Part shown: piece by piece, positions 1 through 9,013 of the stretch
Layout: each line of letters opens with the position of its first letter
Numbering within the stretch: the first letter of the stretch is position 1
Origin: an uncultured Microcaldota archaeon
GTDB taxonomy: Archaea; Micrarchaeota; Micrarchaeia; Anstonellales; Bilamarchaeaceae
Length of the DNA: 64,000 nucleotides
Reading direction: 5' to 3'
Assembly (NCBI GenBank): GCA_903828955.1
Contig: CAIKOA010000006.1
Coordinates: 1-64,000, forward strand
Made by a program: the position numbers and the translations under genes
Notes under the pieces: generated by a model
Database searches by the model: none
What the model was told of the DNA's origin: nothing
Seen by the model: only the letters and a program-made list of their open reading frames with translations

Positions 1-734
1 CAGACCTTATTCAGGGTTTCATATCTCCGCACCTCTTCCATTAAGTATTTACCGAGCATATCGTCCGTTGCAGTAATGCTCCACCTAGTCGGAACCATTA
101 TTCTATTTTCAACTACCCCCAATTTCCCGACCGAAAGCACATTCGTAATATAGTAATTGTCCAGCCCGTGCGAATACATCAAGACCGCCGCATCCTTTGC
201 CTTCATTCCTTCCGCAATAACCTCATCTGCAATCTTCGGTATTTTCGGGTTATCGCAAACCCTTACCTTTTGCATTGGAGCGGAAGCCCCGACCGGAGAA
301 GTAATCGAGGAAAATTTCATGTCATAAACCGGCTTCTTTGAAAAATTCACTTCCAAATCCACAGGTTTCACTGAAAGCGCAGCCTCCTGCGTCTCTTCCA
401 CGAGCCTTTTCTCAGGTTTTATCCCCCCAAACCTCTTCCCCCTCACCATCGCCGCCCTATACTCAATTACAGTGGAATACCCCTTCTCGTAGAGCGTTCT
501 TGCCCCAAAATGGTCCCCCAAAGACAATACGGGCCCCCAGGACACATCCGGCCAGCCCGAAGAGCCCACAAAAGGCTCATTGGAGAGCCCGAAGAGGTGC
601 TCCTTCAATTCCCCCTTGCTCCGGTGCTGGGCATCAATCCTGCTGAGAATAGGGCAATATTCAAGCCCGCAGAGCTTTTTGGTGCCTTTGCAATAAATGC
701 AGTAATTGTCCGGCTTCGTTCCCAACACCCACAC
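1..734 (-). CDS. nreA: NreA-like DNA repair protein (DUF650/651), 3' end beyond window
   Basis: Open minus-strand frame from a GTG at 734 (GTG at 728 also possible; an in-frame stop lies just upstream at 735-737) running off the window start, about 244 codons. The N-terminus has the cysteine cluster CIYCKG..KLCG..YCP, followed by an FVGSSGWP..SWGP segment and, later, VPTRWSITATDD. These are hallmarks of the archaeal NreA family, implicated in repair of mitomycin C-type damage and carrying a C-terminal PCNA-binding motif in known members; that C-terminus is outside the window. The cysteine cluster probably binds zinc (inference). It is divergent from tfe and shares the 735-857 promoter region. 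Confidence 0.8.
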   Translation of the reverse strand, partial: MWVLGTKPDNYCIYCKGTKKLCGLEYCPILSRIDAQHRSKGELKEHLFGLSNEPFVGSSGWPDVSWGPVLSLGDHFGARTLYEKGYSTVIEYRAAMVRGKRFGGIKPEKRLVEETQEAALSVKPVDLEVNFSKKPVYDMKFSSITSPVGASAPMQKVRVCDNPKIPKIADEVIAEGMKAKDAAVLMYSHGLDNYYITNVLSVGKLGVVENRIMVPTRWSITATDDMLGKYLMEEVRRYETLNKV

Positions 735-803
735 CTATTTAGTTTTATCCCTTATATTACCTTTTCCCTTCTTCTCCCACCCTGCCCCCACGCAGCAGCA
801 AAC

Positions 804-814
804 CTTTATATACT
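804..814 (+). promoter_or_regulatory. TATA box of the TFE gene
   Basis: A cctttatatac match lies about 45-54 nt upstream of the ATG at 858, in the otherwise C/T-rich spacer between two divergent genes. Typical archaeal TBP site; a short 5' leader of roughly 20-25 nt is expected. Confidence 0.6.
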
Positions 815-857
815 ACTTCCACCCCAATTATAGCACGTGTTAGATGGGTGAATCAGG

Positions 858-1685
858 ATGGCCAAGAAAATAAACTCCGCTCAGAGGAAAACAGTTAAAA
901 TTTCCAAAAAACCCTCTAAACTCAAAACTGCGAGGAGATCCGCCCGCAAGGCCCCTTCGCTTAAATTAAAATCCAAATTCAAGAAAGTTGCAAAAGCAAT
1001 CGCAAGGAAGGCGGTCCTGAAAGCAGTTGCAAAGAAAAAACTCGCCAAACACTCAAAAATCCAGAAAAAACAATCCAAGATACTTCTCAAAAAGGCAGCC
1101 ACGCCCATAAAAATGGCTCCAAGAAGGCCAAAAATAAAAGAAGAGAAGGAAGACATCCCGCAAATCATAAAGAACTACGCAGATGTAAACCAGAGGGAGG
1201 TCTCCCAGATCCTTTCCGAGGCATATTCGCGCCACATCATAATCGAAGCGGCAGGGGAACACGCCCTTGAAATCGTGCGCAGGTTCACCAACAACTCCAG
1301 CGACGAAGACATTTCCAAAAAACTCAAAATCAAGATTAGCGATGTCCGTGCCGCGCTCAACAAATTGCACTCCTTAGGAATAGTGGAATACTCACGGCAG
1401 AAGAATTCCGAAACCGGCTGGTTCCATTATTTCTGGTACCTTAATGTAGACAAGATGAACAACTGGGTAAATGCGCGCATTGAGCAAGAAAGCCACGCAA
1501 ACGATTACAAGGAAGGCGAACATTACTTCTGCCCGCGCTGCGGAGGCGCTTCAATTTTTGAGTTCGCTTCTGCAACGGATTTAGGTTTCCGCTGCCCGGC
1601 CTGCACAACCCCCCTAGAGTTCCTTTCCGAAGAAAAATCCAAGGAGCTTTTCCCGGTCCGGCCGTTCCGCAAACCAACCCTTTGA
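858..1685 (+). CDS. tfe: Transcription factor TFE alpha with lysine-rich N-terminal tail
   Basis: The C-terminal ~175 residues are a standard TFE alpha: extended winged helix (REVSQILSEAY ... ISDVRAALNKLHSLGIVEYSR, about 105-200), a coil, and a zinc ribbon with C225/C228 (CPRC) and C246/C249 (CPAC). TFE stabilises the open promoter complex with TBP, TFB and RNA polymerase. Odd: residues 1 to about 95 are an extra tail made almost entirely of K, A, R and S, resembling a histone H1 tail; archaeal TFEs normally begin at the winged helix. The tail is in frame with no stop and starts with an ATG preceded by a plausible promoter, so it looks genuine. An internal ATG at residue 86 (KMAPRRP) could start a short form. 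Confidence 0.93.
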   Translation: MAKKINSAQRKTVKISKKPSKLKTARRSARKAPSLKLKSKFKKVAKAIARKAVLKAVAKKKLAKHSKIQKKQSKILLKKAATPIKMAPRRPKIKEEKEDIPQIIKNYADVNQREVSQILSEAYSRHIIIEAAGEHALEIVRRFTNNSSDEDISKKLKIKISDVRAALNKLHSLGIVEYSRQKNSETGWFHYFWYLNVDKMNNWVNARIEQESHANDYKEGEHYFCPRCGGASIFEFASATDLGFRCPACTTPLEFLSEEKSKELFPVRPFRKPTL

Positions 1686-1784
1686 AGAGCCCCCCAGGGG
1701 AGCGCCCACAAAGAGTGCTTCACCCCCAGCAACCCCCCATGATTATTAATTCCAGTTATTACAAATCTGTTTGATGGTATCCGC

Positions 1785-2435
1785 ATGAAAGAAATTTTCG
1801 AAAACATATTCGAAGAAGAAGGCCGCATCCTTACGCGCAACATGCTCCCGGGCAAGAAGGTCTACGGGGAAAACCTGCTCAAAATCCAGGGAACCGAATA
1901 CCGCGCCTGGAACCCGACGCGCTCAAAGCTCTGCGCTGCCATAAAAAAAGGCCTAGTCCACAACCCAATCAAGCACAATTCCGCAGTCCTTTACCTTGGC
2001 GCGGCAACCGGCACGACTATTTCGCACCTTTCCGACATTCTCACGAACGGAGGCGCATTTGCAGTGGAAATTTCCGCCCACTCGATGAAAACCCTCCTCC
2101 AACTTTGCGAAAAAAGGGAAAACATAATCCCAATTCTCGCAGATGCTAGACAGCCAGATAAATACCGCGACGTTGGCGAAGTGGATGTTGTTTACGAAGA
2201 CGTCGCCTCCCCGGAGCAGGCAGACATTCTCCTAAAGAATTGCCGCATGTTCCTGAAAAGAGGCGGCTACGCAATGATTGCGATCAAATCCCAAAGCATA
2301 GACGTCACCAGAAAACCCGCGGAAATTTACGCAGAAGTTGAAAGGGAGCTATCAACGGAATTGGAAATCGTTGAGCGCATAAACCTGGAGCCCTTTGAGA
2401 TGGACCATCTATTTCTTGTCCTTAAGAAAAAGTGA
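1785..2435 (+). CDS. flpA: Fibrillarin-like rRNA/tRNA 2'-O-methyltransferase
   Basis: 216 residues, the usual archaeal fibrillarin length. N-terminal beta-hairpin region (KKVYGENLL...EYRAWNPTRSKL) followed by a Rossmann SAM-binding fold: motif I VLYLGAATGTT near residue 70, acidic VEIS, DARQPDKY, and YEDVASPEQ. It is the catalytic subunit of C/D box sRNPs, acting with Nop5 and L7Ae; neither partner is in this window. Its last 27 bp overlap the 3' end of the convergent acyl-CoA synthetase gene. Confidence 0.95.
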   Translation: MKEIFENIFEEEGRILTRNMLPGKKVYGENLLKIQGTEYRAWNPTRSKLCAAIKKGLVHNPIKHNSAVLYLGAATGTTISHLSDILTNGGAFAVEISAHSMKTLLQLCEKRENIIPILADARQPDKYRDVGEVDVVYEDVASPEQADILLKNCRMFLKRGGYAMIAIKSQSIDVTRKPAEIYAEVERELSTELEIVERINLEPFEMDHLFLVLKKK

Positions 2436-3794
2436 ATACTCCGTAAACTTCTTCAGCGCCCTTATCGCAGTCTCCGGAGAACCATAAGTGGGAATTCCAT
2501 AGCTATCCAAAGTCTTCCTGTTCTGCCGTGTATATTCCCCCCCAACCCCAACAACCAAAATGGGCTTCTTCTTCTTATCCGATGCCCGGACAAGCACATC
2601 CACTATTCTAGAATCCACAGCAGGGGCCTGGAACAAAATAATCACAACGATCGAATCAACATTTTCATCTTCAATCATCGCATTTATCGCCTTCTCGTAA
2701 ATATCCACGCCAGAATCCGCAATCACATCCAATGGATTTGCAATCGGAATCCGCGCAGGAAGCATTTCCCTGAGCCTCTGCCTCCCAATATCGCTCATCT
2801 TCGCAACATCCAGCCCCTCTTTCTCCACCGCATCCGCGGTAAGAACCCCAAGCCCGCCCCCATCCGTAATAATCCCAACCCTGTTCCCGGTGGGCCGGAC
2901 CTGGCTGAACATATTCGCCACATAGAAAAGCTCCACAACTGAATCCACTTCGATTGCCTTGCTCTGCCTGAATGCGGCCTGGTAAGCGGTATAATTTCCG
3001 GCAAGGTTCCCGGTATGCGACATCGCCGCCGCGCCCGCAACAATCCCCTTTCCAGCCTTCAAAACAATAATTGGCTTTTTCGGATTTACTTTCTTAAGCG
3101 CGGAAAGCAGCCCTTTCCCGTCCTTTGTCCCTTCAAGGTAAAGCATAATCTGCTTTGTTTTCGCATCTGCACCCAGATACTCGAGCAGGTCAACTTCGTT
3201 AATTGTTGCCCCATTTCCATAGGAAACGAATTTTGCAAAACCGACCTTATAATATGCAGCAAGGTCCGCAATGCAGGAGCCAACCGCCCCGCTCTGCGTA
3301 ATGATCGAAATATCCCCAACCCCAGGCCTCCCGAACTTATAGAACGGGAAGAAAATACTGTCCACCCTGCTCTCCGGGTTCATCACCCCCAAGCAGTTTG
3401 GGCCAATGAGCGCAATTCCATACTTCAATACAACAGATTTCAATTTCTCTTCCAGTTCCACATTCCCGGATTCCCCAAAACCCGCAGAAAGAACTACGAT
3501 TGCCTTTACCCCTTTCTTTCCGCACTCTTCCGCAACATCCGGCACAAGAGGCGCGGGGATTGCAAAAATAGCCAAATCAACTTTCCCAGAGATGCTCTTC
3601 AAATCAGCATAACATTTCTTCCCAAGCAATTCAGGGTATTTCGGGTTCACCGGATAAATGCCACCCTCATACCCCCCATCAACCAGATTCTTCAAAATCA
3701 CATTCCCCAATTTCTCCGGATTGTCCGAAGCCCCGACTATCGCAATCGATTTCGGCTCAAAAACATACTTCAGGTTTGCAATGTCCGCCCTCAT
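2409..3794 (-). CDS. acdA: ADP-forming acyl-CoA synthetase, alpha subunit
   Basis: 461 residues with a CoA-binding Rossmann domain (SIAIVGASDNPEK near 17), a succinyl-CoA-ligase-like domain (IGPNCLGVMNP; ITQSGAVG) and the phospho-histidine loop MSHTG with H260. Converts acyl-CoA + ADP + Pi to acid + ATP, the archaeal route for ATP from acetyl-CoA. Starts 4 bp inside the end of the beta-subunit gene, so translation is probably coupled. Subunits are separate here, as in Pyrococcus, not fused as in many other archaea. Confidence 0.93.
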   Translation of the reverse strand: MRADIANLKYVFEPKSIAIVGASDNPEKLGNVILKNLVDGGYEGGIYPVNPKYPELLGKKCYADLKSISGKVDLAIFAIPAPLVPDVAEECGKKGVKAIVVLSAGFGESGNVELEEKLKSVVLKYGIALIGPNCLGVMNPESRVDSIFFPFYKFGRPGVGDISIITQSGAVGSCIADLAAYYKVGFAKFVSYGNGATINEVDLLEYLGADAKTKQIMLYLEGTKDGKGLLSALKKVNPKKPIIVLKAGKGIVAGAAAMSHTGNLAGNYTAYQAAFRQSKAIEVDSVVELFYVANMFSQVRPTGNRVGIITDGGGLGVLTADAVEKEGLDVAKMSDIGRQRLREMLPARIPIANPLDVIADSGVDIYEKAINAMIEDENVDSIVVIILFQAPAVDSRIVDVLVRASDKKKKPILVVGVGGEYTRQNRKTLDSYGIPTYGSPETAIRALKKFTEYSLFLKDKK

Positions 3795-4438
3795 CTCACA
3801 AACCTCACATCAACAATATCAAACCCCAACTCATCGAATATTACAGGGTTCAAATCCAGTTCCTTCATATCCTCCTTAACCATCATCTTGGAAACAGTAA
3901 GCAAAAGCGAATACAATTTATCCAGGTTCACCGGCTTCATCCCGCGCACCCCGGTAAGAAGAGGGTGCGACCTGAGCTCCATCACCATCTCCTGCGCGTC
4001 CTCTTTTGTAATCGGGCAGATTCGAGCCGAAACATCCTTGAATACTTCCACATAGACCCCGCCGAGGCCAAGCACAATCATGTGCCCGAACTGCGAGTCC
4101 TTCTTCCCTCCAATAATTAGTTCAACTCCTTTCCTAGCCATCTTTTGCACAAGTATCCCATGCACCCTGTATTCCCGGGCGCCTTCCAGGATATCCTCGT
4201 ATGCATGGCGAAGCCGTGTCTCATCCTTTATTCCTATTTTGACCCCGCCTACATCCGTCTTGTGCGTAACATCCGGGGAAATCAGTTTTAGCGCAACCGG
4301 ATACCCTATTTTAGAAGCGAGCTTTGCAGCCTCATCCGGAGTAGCCGCAAGCCCATAAGGCAAAACAGCTATTTTGTAGTTTTCAAGCACGCAGAATTCT
4401 GGAATTGCGCAGATGGGCTTCCTTGCCATAAGGCGCAT
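3791..4438 (-). CDS. acdB: ADP-forming acyl-CoA synthetase, beta subunit (ATP-grasp)
   Basis: 215 residues, ATP-grasp type 5 domain: PVALKLISPDVTHKTDVGGV near the N-terminus, ILVQKMARKGVELIIGGKKD, FGHMIVLGLGG and the metal-binding ELDLNPVI at the end. Forms the nucleotide site that exchanges phosphate with the alpha-subunit histidine. The start may be the second methionine (MARKP, 4429). First gene of a two-gene operon with a 4-bp ATGA overlap to alpha. Confidence 0.92.
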   Translation of the reverse strand: MRLMARKPICAIPEFCVLENYKIAVLPYGLAATPDEAAKLASKIGYPVALKLISPDVTHKTDVGGVKIGIKDETRLRHAYEDILEGAREYRVHGILVQKMARKGVELIIGGKKDSQFGHMIVLGLGGVYVEVFKDVSARICPITKEDAQEMVMELRSHPLLTGVRGMKPVNLDKLYSLLLTVSKMMVKEDMKELDLNPVIFDELGFDIVDVRFVR

Positions 4439-4496
4439 TTTCCACTATTATCTATTTTAACCTTAGCCTGCCGTTGCGGCGCAACCAGCCATCAAA

Positions 4497-4826
4497 TTAT
4501 TTCCAATTTGTTCCGAATTCATTCTGATTTTTAGGGATTACCACCAGCCCAGCAAGAGAAGCAAGAACGAATGCAGTGCCGCAGCAATGGTAAGTGTTCT
4601 CAGGGCTTACCGGGCCAGGCCCGACCGGCCCCGAATTATACACAGCTGCCTCGCAATCGCTCACGCACGCATTGAATCCCGCATCCGGAGAGCCGCCGCA
4701 ATCATCAAAATCAGTATCCCAATTTCCGTTATACGTCCTGCAGCAGGTATGTTCACAATCGCTTGCCGCATAAACCGGCAGCGCAAAAGCCATCAGAACC
4801 CCCAGGAAAAACAATATGCCCTTCAT
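4497..4826 (-). CDS. Small exported cysteine-rich protein
   Basis: 109 residues from the ATG at 4826, chosen because MKGILFFLGVLMAFALPVYA is a clean signal peptide. The mature part has the cysteine pattern C-x3-CC-x13-C-x11-C-x3-C followed by a Gly/Pro stretch, a CC pair and a hydrophobic C-terminal segment. No family recognised. The same cysteine spacing occurs in the exported protein at 49798-50307, suggesting a paralogous disulfide-bonded domain. Divergent from the zinc-ribbon gene at 4888. Confidence 0.7.
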   Translation of the reverse strand: MKGILFFLGVLMAFALPVYAASDCEHTCCRTYNGNWDTDFDDCGGSPDAGFNACVSDCEAAVYNSGPVGPGPVSPENTYHCCGTAFVLASLAGLVVIPKNQNEFGTNWK

Positions 4827-4887
4827 AAGCTGCCCTTCATCATCAAATTTTATAAATTTGTGCATGCTTACCTCATTAGTGATAATT

Positions 4888-5160
4888 ATGTACTGCATCT
4901 CTTGCGGAATGCCAATGGAAAAACCAGAACATCACGGAGGGAATAACTCCAAAAACGAATGGTGCATCCATTGCTGCAAGCCTGGCGGGACCCACAAAAC
5001 AAAAAAGGAAGTCCGTGAAGGATTGCTCAAATTCGCCCTTTCCGATGAGGGAAAGGCCATGCTCTCAGGAATGGGAATTAAAATAGACTCAAAGGCAGAA
5101 GCTGAAAAATACGTGGATTCCCTCATGGCAACGCTTCCAGCCTGGAAAAAACCAAAATAG
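4888..5160 (+). CDS. Putative zinc-ribbon protein
   Basis: 90 residues starting MYCISCGMPMEKPEHH. The ATG at 4888 is preferred because the upstream extension overlaps the divergent gene and lacks domain character. The N-terminal CxxCGMPM and later CIHCC motifs match the 'putative zinc ribbon' family seen in small bacterial and archaeal proteins. The remainder is a short helical region (KEVREGLLKFALSDEGKAMLSGMG). Probably cytoplasmic; role unknown. A tttataaat TATA-like sequence lies about 37 nt upstream. Confidence 0.72.
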   Translation: MYCISCGMPMEKPEHHGGNNSKNEWCIHCCKPGGTHKTKKEVREGLLKFALSDEGKAMLSGMGIKIDSKAEAEKYVDSLMATLPAWKKPK

Positions 5161-5211
5161 CCGAAATAGCGCACAATTCCCTTTTTAATTTTCCCGTCCC
5201 TATCCCCCACC

Positions 5212-6456
5212 ATGCAACTCCATTGCCTTGGCGCAGGAAGGGAAGTCGGGAGAAGCTGCTTCCTCCTTGAAACCGACCAGAGGGTCCTTTTCGACTACGG
5301 ATTGAAAATATTCAACTACGGCAGCTCAAAGGAAAACATGTACCCGGTCCCCTACCAGGGCTCGATAGATGCAATGTTCCTTTCGCATGCGCACCTTGAC
5401 CACAGCGGCTTCCTCCCCGAACTCTATTCACGGGGGCACGTAAACTGGTTTGCCACCCCGCCCACCTACGACATCGCCGCACTCCTTTGGGAAGACTCGA
5501 TGAAAATAATGGGTGAAAATATTCCTTACACTGAGCAGCAATACCAGAAGGCCCTCAAGAATCATGTTCCGGTTCTTTATGGCCAATCCGTTACTCTGGG
5601 CCAGACAAAATTCAAATTCTACGATGCAGGCCACATAATCGGCTCCGCAATGATTGAGGCAAAATACAAGGGAAAGAAGATAGTCTACTCAGGGGATTTC
5701 AAGATGGAAGACACCCGCATGCACAAAGGCGCAGAGGCAATCGAAGATGTGGATGTCCTAATTCTCGAAAGCACCTACAGCAACCGCGAACACCCGGATA
5801 GAGACGAGAATGAAGACAAGCTTGCAGACCTCGTTTCCGATACGCTTGATGACGAGGGCACCGTCCTCTTCCCATCTTTTGCAGTTGGCCGCTCGCAGGA
5901 ATTAATTTCCATTCTCCACGAAAACGTAAAGGACATCCAGATCTACCTGGATGGAATGTCCAAGGAGGTAACCAGAACCTACCTCAAATACGGGGAATAT
6001 TTGCGCGATTTCGACGAATTCGAGAAATCCCTGGAATCCGTAATTTTCGTTGAAGGGGCCAGGGACAGGAAGGACGCAACCACAACCCCTTCCGTAATAG
6101 TTTCCACAGCAGGAATGATGGAAGGCGGGCCCGCTCTAAGTTATATGCTCAACCTCAACCCCGCCTCAAGGCTGATCTTCACAGGATATTGCGTGGAAGG
6201 CACAAACGGCTGGAGGATCCAGAAGGAAAACAAGGTGATGATAGATAAGAACATCCTGGACGTTTCGCTTCCCGTTTCTTACTTTGATTTCAGCGCGCAC
6301 GCAGGAAGGAGCGACCTCCTGAAATTCGTAAAAGCGGCGAACCCGGGAAAAATCGTCCTCAACCACGGAGACCGCACACCCGAATTTGCGCAGGAATTGA
6401 AAGAGATGGGCTTCAACGCAGTCGCCCCCAAAAACGGGGATTCAATAGACATCTGA
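5212..6456 (+). CDS. Metallo-beta-lactamase/beta-CASP ribonuclease (aCPSF2-like)
   Basis: 414 residues without KH domains, the size of archaeal aCPSF2. Motifs: SHAHLDHSG (zinc-binding HxHxDH), DAGHIIGS, YSGDFKMEDTR, LILESTYSNREH (beta-CASP motif A), FDFSAHAGR (motif B) and NHGD (motif C). Predicted 5'-3' exo- and/or endoribonuclease in RNA processing. aRNase J is the other possibility; lack of N-terminal KH domains excludes aCPSF1. Ends one base before the stop of the convergent helicase gene, with no spacer. Confidence 0.9.
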   Translation: MQLHCLGAGREVGRSCFLLETDQRVLFDYGLKIFNYGSSKENMYPVPYQGSIDAMFLSHAHLDHSGFLPELYSRGHVNWFATPPTYDIAALLWEDSMKIMGENIPYTEQQYQKALKNHVPVLYGQSVTLGQTKFKFYDAGHIIGSAMIEAKYKGKKIVYSGDFKMEDTRMHKGAEAIEDVDVLILESTYSNREHPDRDENEDKLADLVSDTLDDEGTVLFPSFAVGRSQELISILHENVKDIQIYLDGMSKEVTRTYLKYGEYLRDFDEFEKSLESVIFVEGARDRKDATTTPSVIVSTAGMMEGGPALSYMLNLNPASRLIFTGYCVEGTNGWRIQKENKVMIDKNILDVSLPVSYFDFSAHAGRSDLLKFVKAANPGKIVLNHGDRTPEFAQELKEMGFNAVAPKNGDSIDI

Positions 6457-9000
6457 CTAATTCCGAATGCTCCAATATTTTTTGTTCTTTATGAATTTTT
6501 TCTGCTCCTCAATCAGGTCCAGATAGAATGAATCTTCGTCCCGGTGCAATTTTCTCAGAACCCGGTCCGCGGTTTTTGCGCCCACCCCATACACAAGCAA
6601 TGCAACCAGCCCCCTCCTCCCATAGGAGCGGAGAATCCCAGCCATATATTTCTCCTCCTCAGGAGTTGCCTTGGTTGATACAAGGGTGAGCGCTTCCCTC
6701 CCGCACCTGTGGCATTTCAATTTGCTCGCGTCCACATTCTTCAGAATTGCTTTCCTGGCCGCCCCGCAATTCAGGCATTTAAAAGAAACGTGCTTCTTCT
6801 CAATTTCTTCCCTGAACATCCTCAAAATGGATTCGCGCGGCTCAAACTCCCCGGCAACTCCTCCCCCCTTCATGCGCGCAATTCCCAATAATGCAATATC
6901 CGAAAGCTTCCCCCTCTTCTCTATAATTACCCGCAATTTTCCAGAGCGCACCCCCTCCGCAACTTTTTTAGCTCCATCCGCATTCATTCTCTTCCTGAAA
7001 ATAGTATTCAAAGTTTCCTCGTAAACCGGAGTCCCCCGCATAAACCTCACAAACCTGTCCGAGATTTCCGCGCCCTCCCCAAACATCCCAAACAACCTTC
7101 CCACGTGCAGGAAGTTCGCCCTTAGAAGCGAAGAACCTTCGAGCGCCTGCTCAGCCTCCAATTCCACATCATGGATTTGGAAAACCCCCTCAAACCATTC
7201 TTCCCTTATAGGATATGAAAACTTGAACATAATCCTGTACGGGTCCGCAACCGCGCGCACTTCAAACCTAAGTTTCTCCGAGAGCCTCATCGAGAACACG
7301 CGCGCAAGCAAATCGTTCACCCTGTTCCCAAATGGCGCATGCATCACTGCGATTTCCCCGGAAATTTCAACCTTGATTTCGTTCTCCGCGGGCGCGTCCT
7401 TGATTTCTTTTTTCCTGATTCGCGCAGCCTCCTGTGCGACCTCCCACTCGACCGGAATCTCCTCGCCCACCCAGTCCGGCACAATGAAGTCCGCCTGCGT
7501 TGCCGGCTCTGCAATCAATTCCTCCCCGATCTCAACAACGTTCCAGACCTTTCCTTTTGAAGAAAATGCGTCCCCAGGGGTAAGCGTAGCCACAAAAACC
7601 TCATCCAAATTCGCGATTATCCTGTTCGTGATCCGGTCCCGCAAAGCGAATTTCCTCTCTTTCGGAATCGTAGTCAAATTGTAGAAGTAGTATTCCCTCC
7701 CGTTCTTCCCAAACGAAAGTTCCTCTCCATTTACAAAAATAATCCTCTCTTTCTCAAGCTGCAAAAGCACCCTCTCGAATTCCGGATAAGTGATTCCAAA
7801 CGAATAAGCCTTTGAAAGAACCTCATAAATTTTCTTTCTCTCCATCCTTCCGCAATCCATCAGCAGCCCGACAACCTGGTGCGCAATCACATCCATCGCC
7901 CCGCGCACCGCCTTCCTCTCTTCTAGATATCCCTCGTTGAACTTATTCACAATCGCAAGCGATTCAAAATAATCATCCAAATCCGGGGCAAGAATAACCC
8001 CGCGCGGAATCCTATCCACCCCATGGCCGCTCCTCCCAACCCTTTGCACCATCCGGGCGACCTGCCGCGGGGACCCAAACTGTATTATCTCATCTATTCC
8101 CCCTATATCCATTCCCAATTCCAAAGAAGAGGTTGCCACAAGGGTATGGATTTTTCCTTCCTTGAATTCCTTTTCCGTATTAATCCTGAGCGCAGCAGCC
8201 AAAGACCCATGGTGGATATCAATATTCTCCGCATCCTCTGCCTTCAAATTCAAATAAGTCGCAAGGGATTCCGCGGTGCTCCTCGTATTCACAAAAAGAA
8301 TCCTCTGCTTTCCTCCAAGCATCCCCGCAATTTTCTCAAACGCTTTCTCTCCGCTTCCAGAAACCTTCAAAATCGATATGTCCATTTCCCTTTTCTTCCC
8401 AGCGCTCGCAATCGAAAACTCGCGCCCAATTCCGCACAGAAGCTTCCCCGCCTCTTCTTCATTCGAAATCGTGGCGCTAATCCCAATCCGTTGAAAATCC
8501 GCAATCAGCGCAAGCCTTTCCAATGCAAGCGAAAGCTGCGCCCCCCTCTTGCTATCCACAAGCTCATGCAGTTCATCCACAATCACGTATTTCACATTCG
8601 CTAAATGCGTGCGCAATACTTTCCCCACAAGCACTGCCTGCAAGGTCTCCGGGGTCAAAACCAGGAGCTGCGGCGGGTTCCTGCTCTGCTTCCCCCGCTC
8701 AAACTGCGTTGTGTCCCCATGCCGGACAGCATGCGTAATCCCCGCGCGGTCGCACCACCACTCCAGCCTTTTAGCAATATCCCGGTTTAATGCACGCAGC
8801 GGAGTAATATACAGCGCCGCAATCCCTCTTTCCCCATGAATTTTCTCCAATACAGGAAGAATCGCAGCCTCGGTTTTCCCACTGCCGGTGGGTGCAATCA
8901 CAACAGTGTTCCTTCCAGAAAGAATGAGCGGGATTGCCTCCTTTTGAACTAAAGTTGGAGAGGGAAACCTCTCCTTGTACAATTCGGCTATGCTCTTCAT
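6457..9000 (-). CDS. Lhr-type superfamily 2 DNA/RNA helicase
   Basis: 847 residues. Helicase motifs in order: Q-like TLVQKEAIP, Walker A APTGSGKTEAA, TPLRAL, TPETLQ, DELHELV (DExH), GISATISN, and RMVQRVGRSGHG (motif VI). An Lhr-specific winged helix/beta region follows. The C-terminus adds a four-cysteine zinc ribbon (CLNCG...CHRCG, around 745-770) and a helix-hairpin-helix (YGVGAKTADRVLRK). Lhr proteins are 3'-5' helicases in replication-coupled repair and, in some archaea, RNA metabolism. First or only gene of its transcript; the 236-residue gene ends 13 bp upstream. Confidence 0.92.
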   Translation of the reverse strand: MKSIAELYKERFPSPTLVQKEAIPLILSGRNTVVIAPTGSGKTEAAILPVLEKIHGERGIAALYITPLRALNRDIAKRLEWWCDRAGITHAVRHGDTTQFERGKQSRNPPQLLVLTPETLQAVLVGKVLRTHLANVKYVIVDELHELVDSKRGAQLSLALERLALIADFQRIGISATISNEEEAGKLLCGIGREFSIASAGKKREMDISILKVSGSGEKAFEKIAGMLGGKQRILFVNTRSTAESLATYLNLKAEDAENIDIHHGSLAAALRINTEKEFKEGKIHTLVATSSLELGMDIGGIDEIIQFGSPRQVARMVQRVGRSGHGVDRIPRGVILAPDLDDYFESLAIVNKFNEGYLEERKAVRGAMDVIAHQVVGLLMDCGRMERKKIYEVLSKAYSFGITYPEFERVLLQLEKERIIFVNGEELSFGKNGREYYFYNLTTIPKERKFALRDRITNRIIANLDEVFVATLTPGDAFSSKGKVWNVVEIGEELIAEPATQADFIVPDWVGEEIPVEWEVAQEAARIRKKEIKDAPAENEIKVEISGEIAVMHAPFGNRVNDLLARVFSMRLSEKLRFEVRAVADPYRIMFKFSYPIREEWFEGVFQIHDVELEAEQALEGSSLLRANFLHVGRLFGMFGEGAEISDRFVRFMRGTPVYEETLNTIFRKRMNADGAKKVAEGVRSGKLRVIIEKRGKLSDIALLGIARMKGGGVAGEFEPRESILRMFREEIEKKHVSFKCLNCGAARKAILKNVDASKLKCHRCGREALTLVSTKATPEEEKYMAGILRSYGRRGLVALLVYGVGAKTADRVLRKLHRDEDSFYLDLIEEQKKFIKNKKYWSIRN

Positions 9001-9013
9001 TTGTTCCTCTTCC

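Noticed and set aside
3015-4055. 346-codon plus-strand ORF opposite the acyl-CoA synthetase genes
   Set aside because: Antisense shadow of two well-recognised genes, with unnatural composition.
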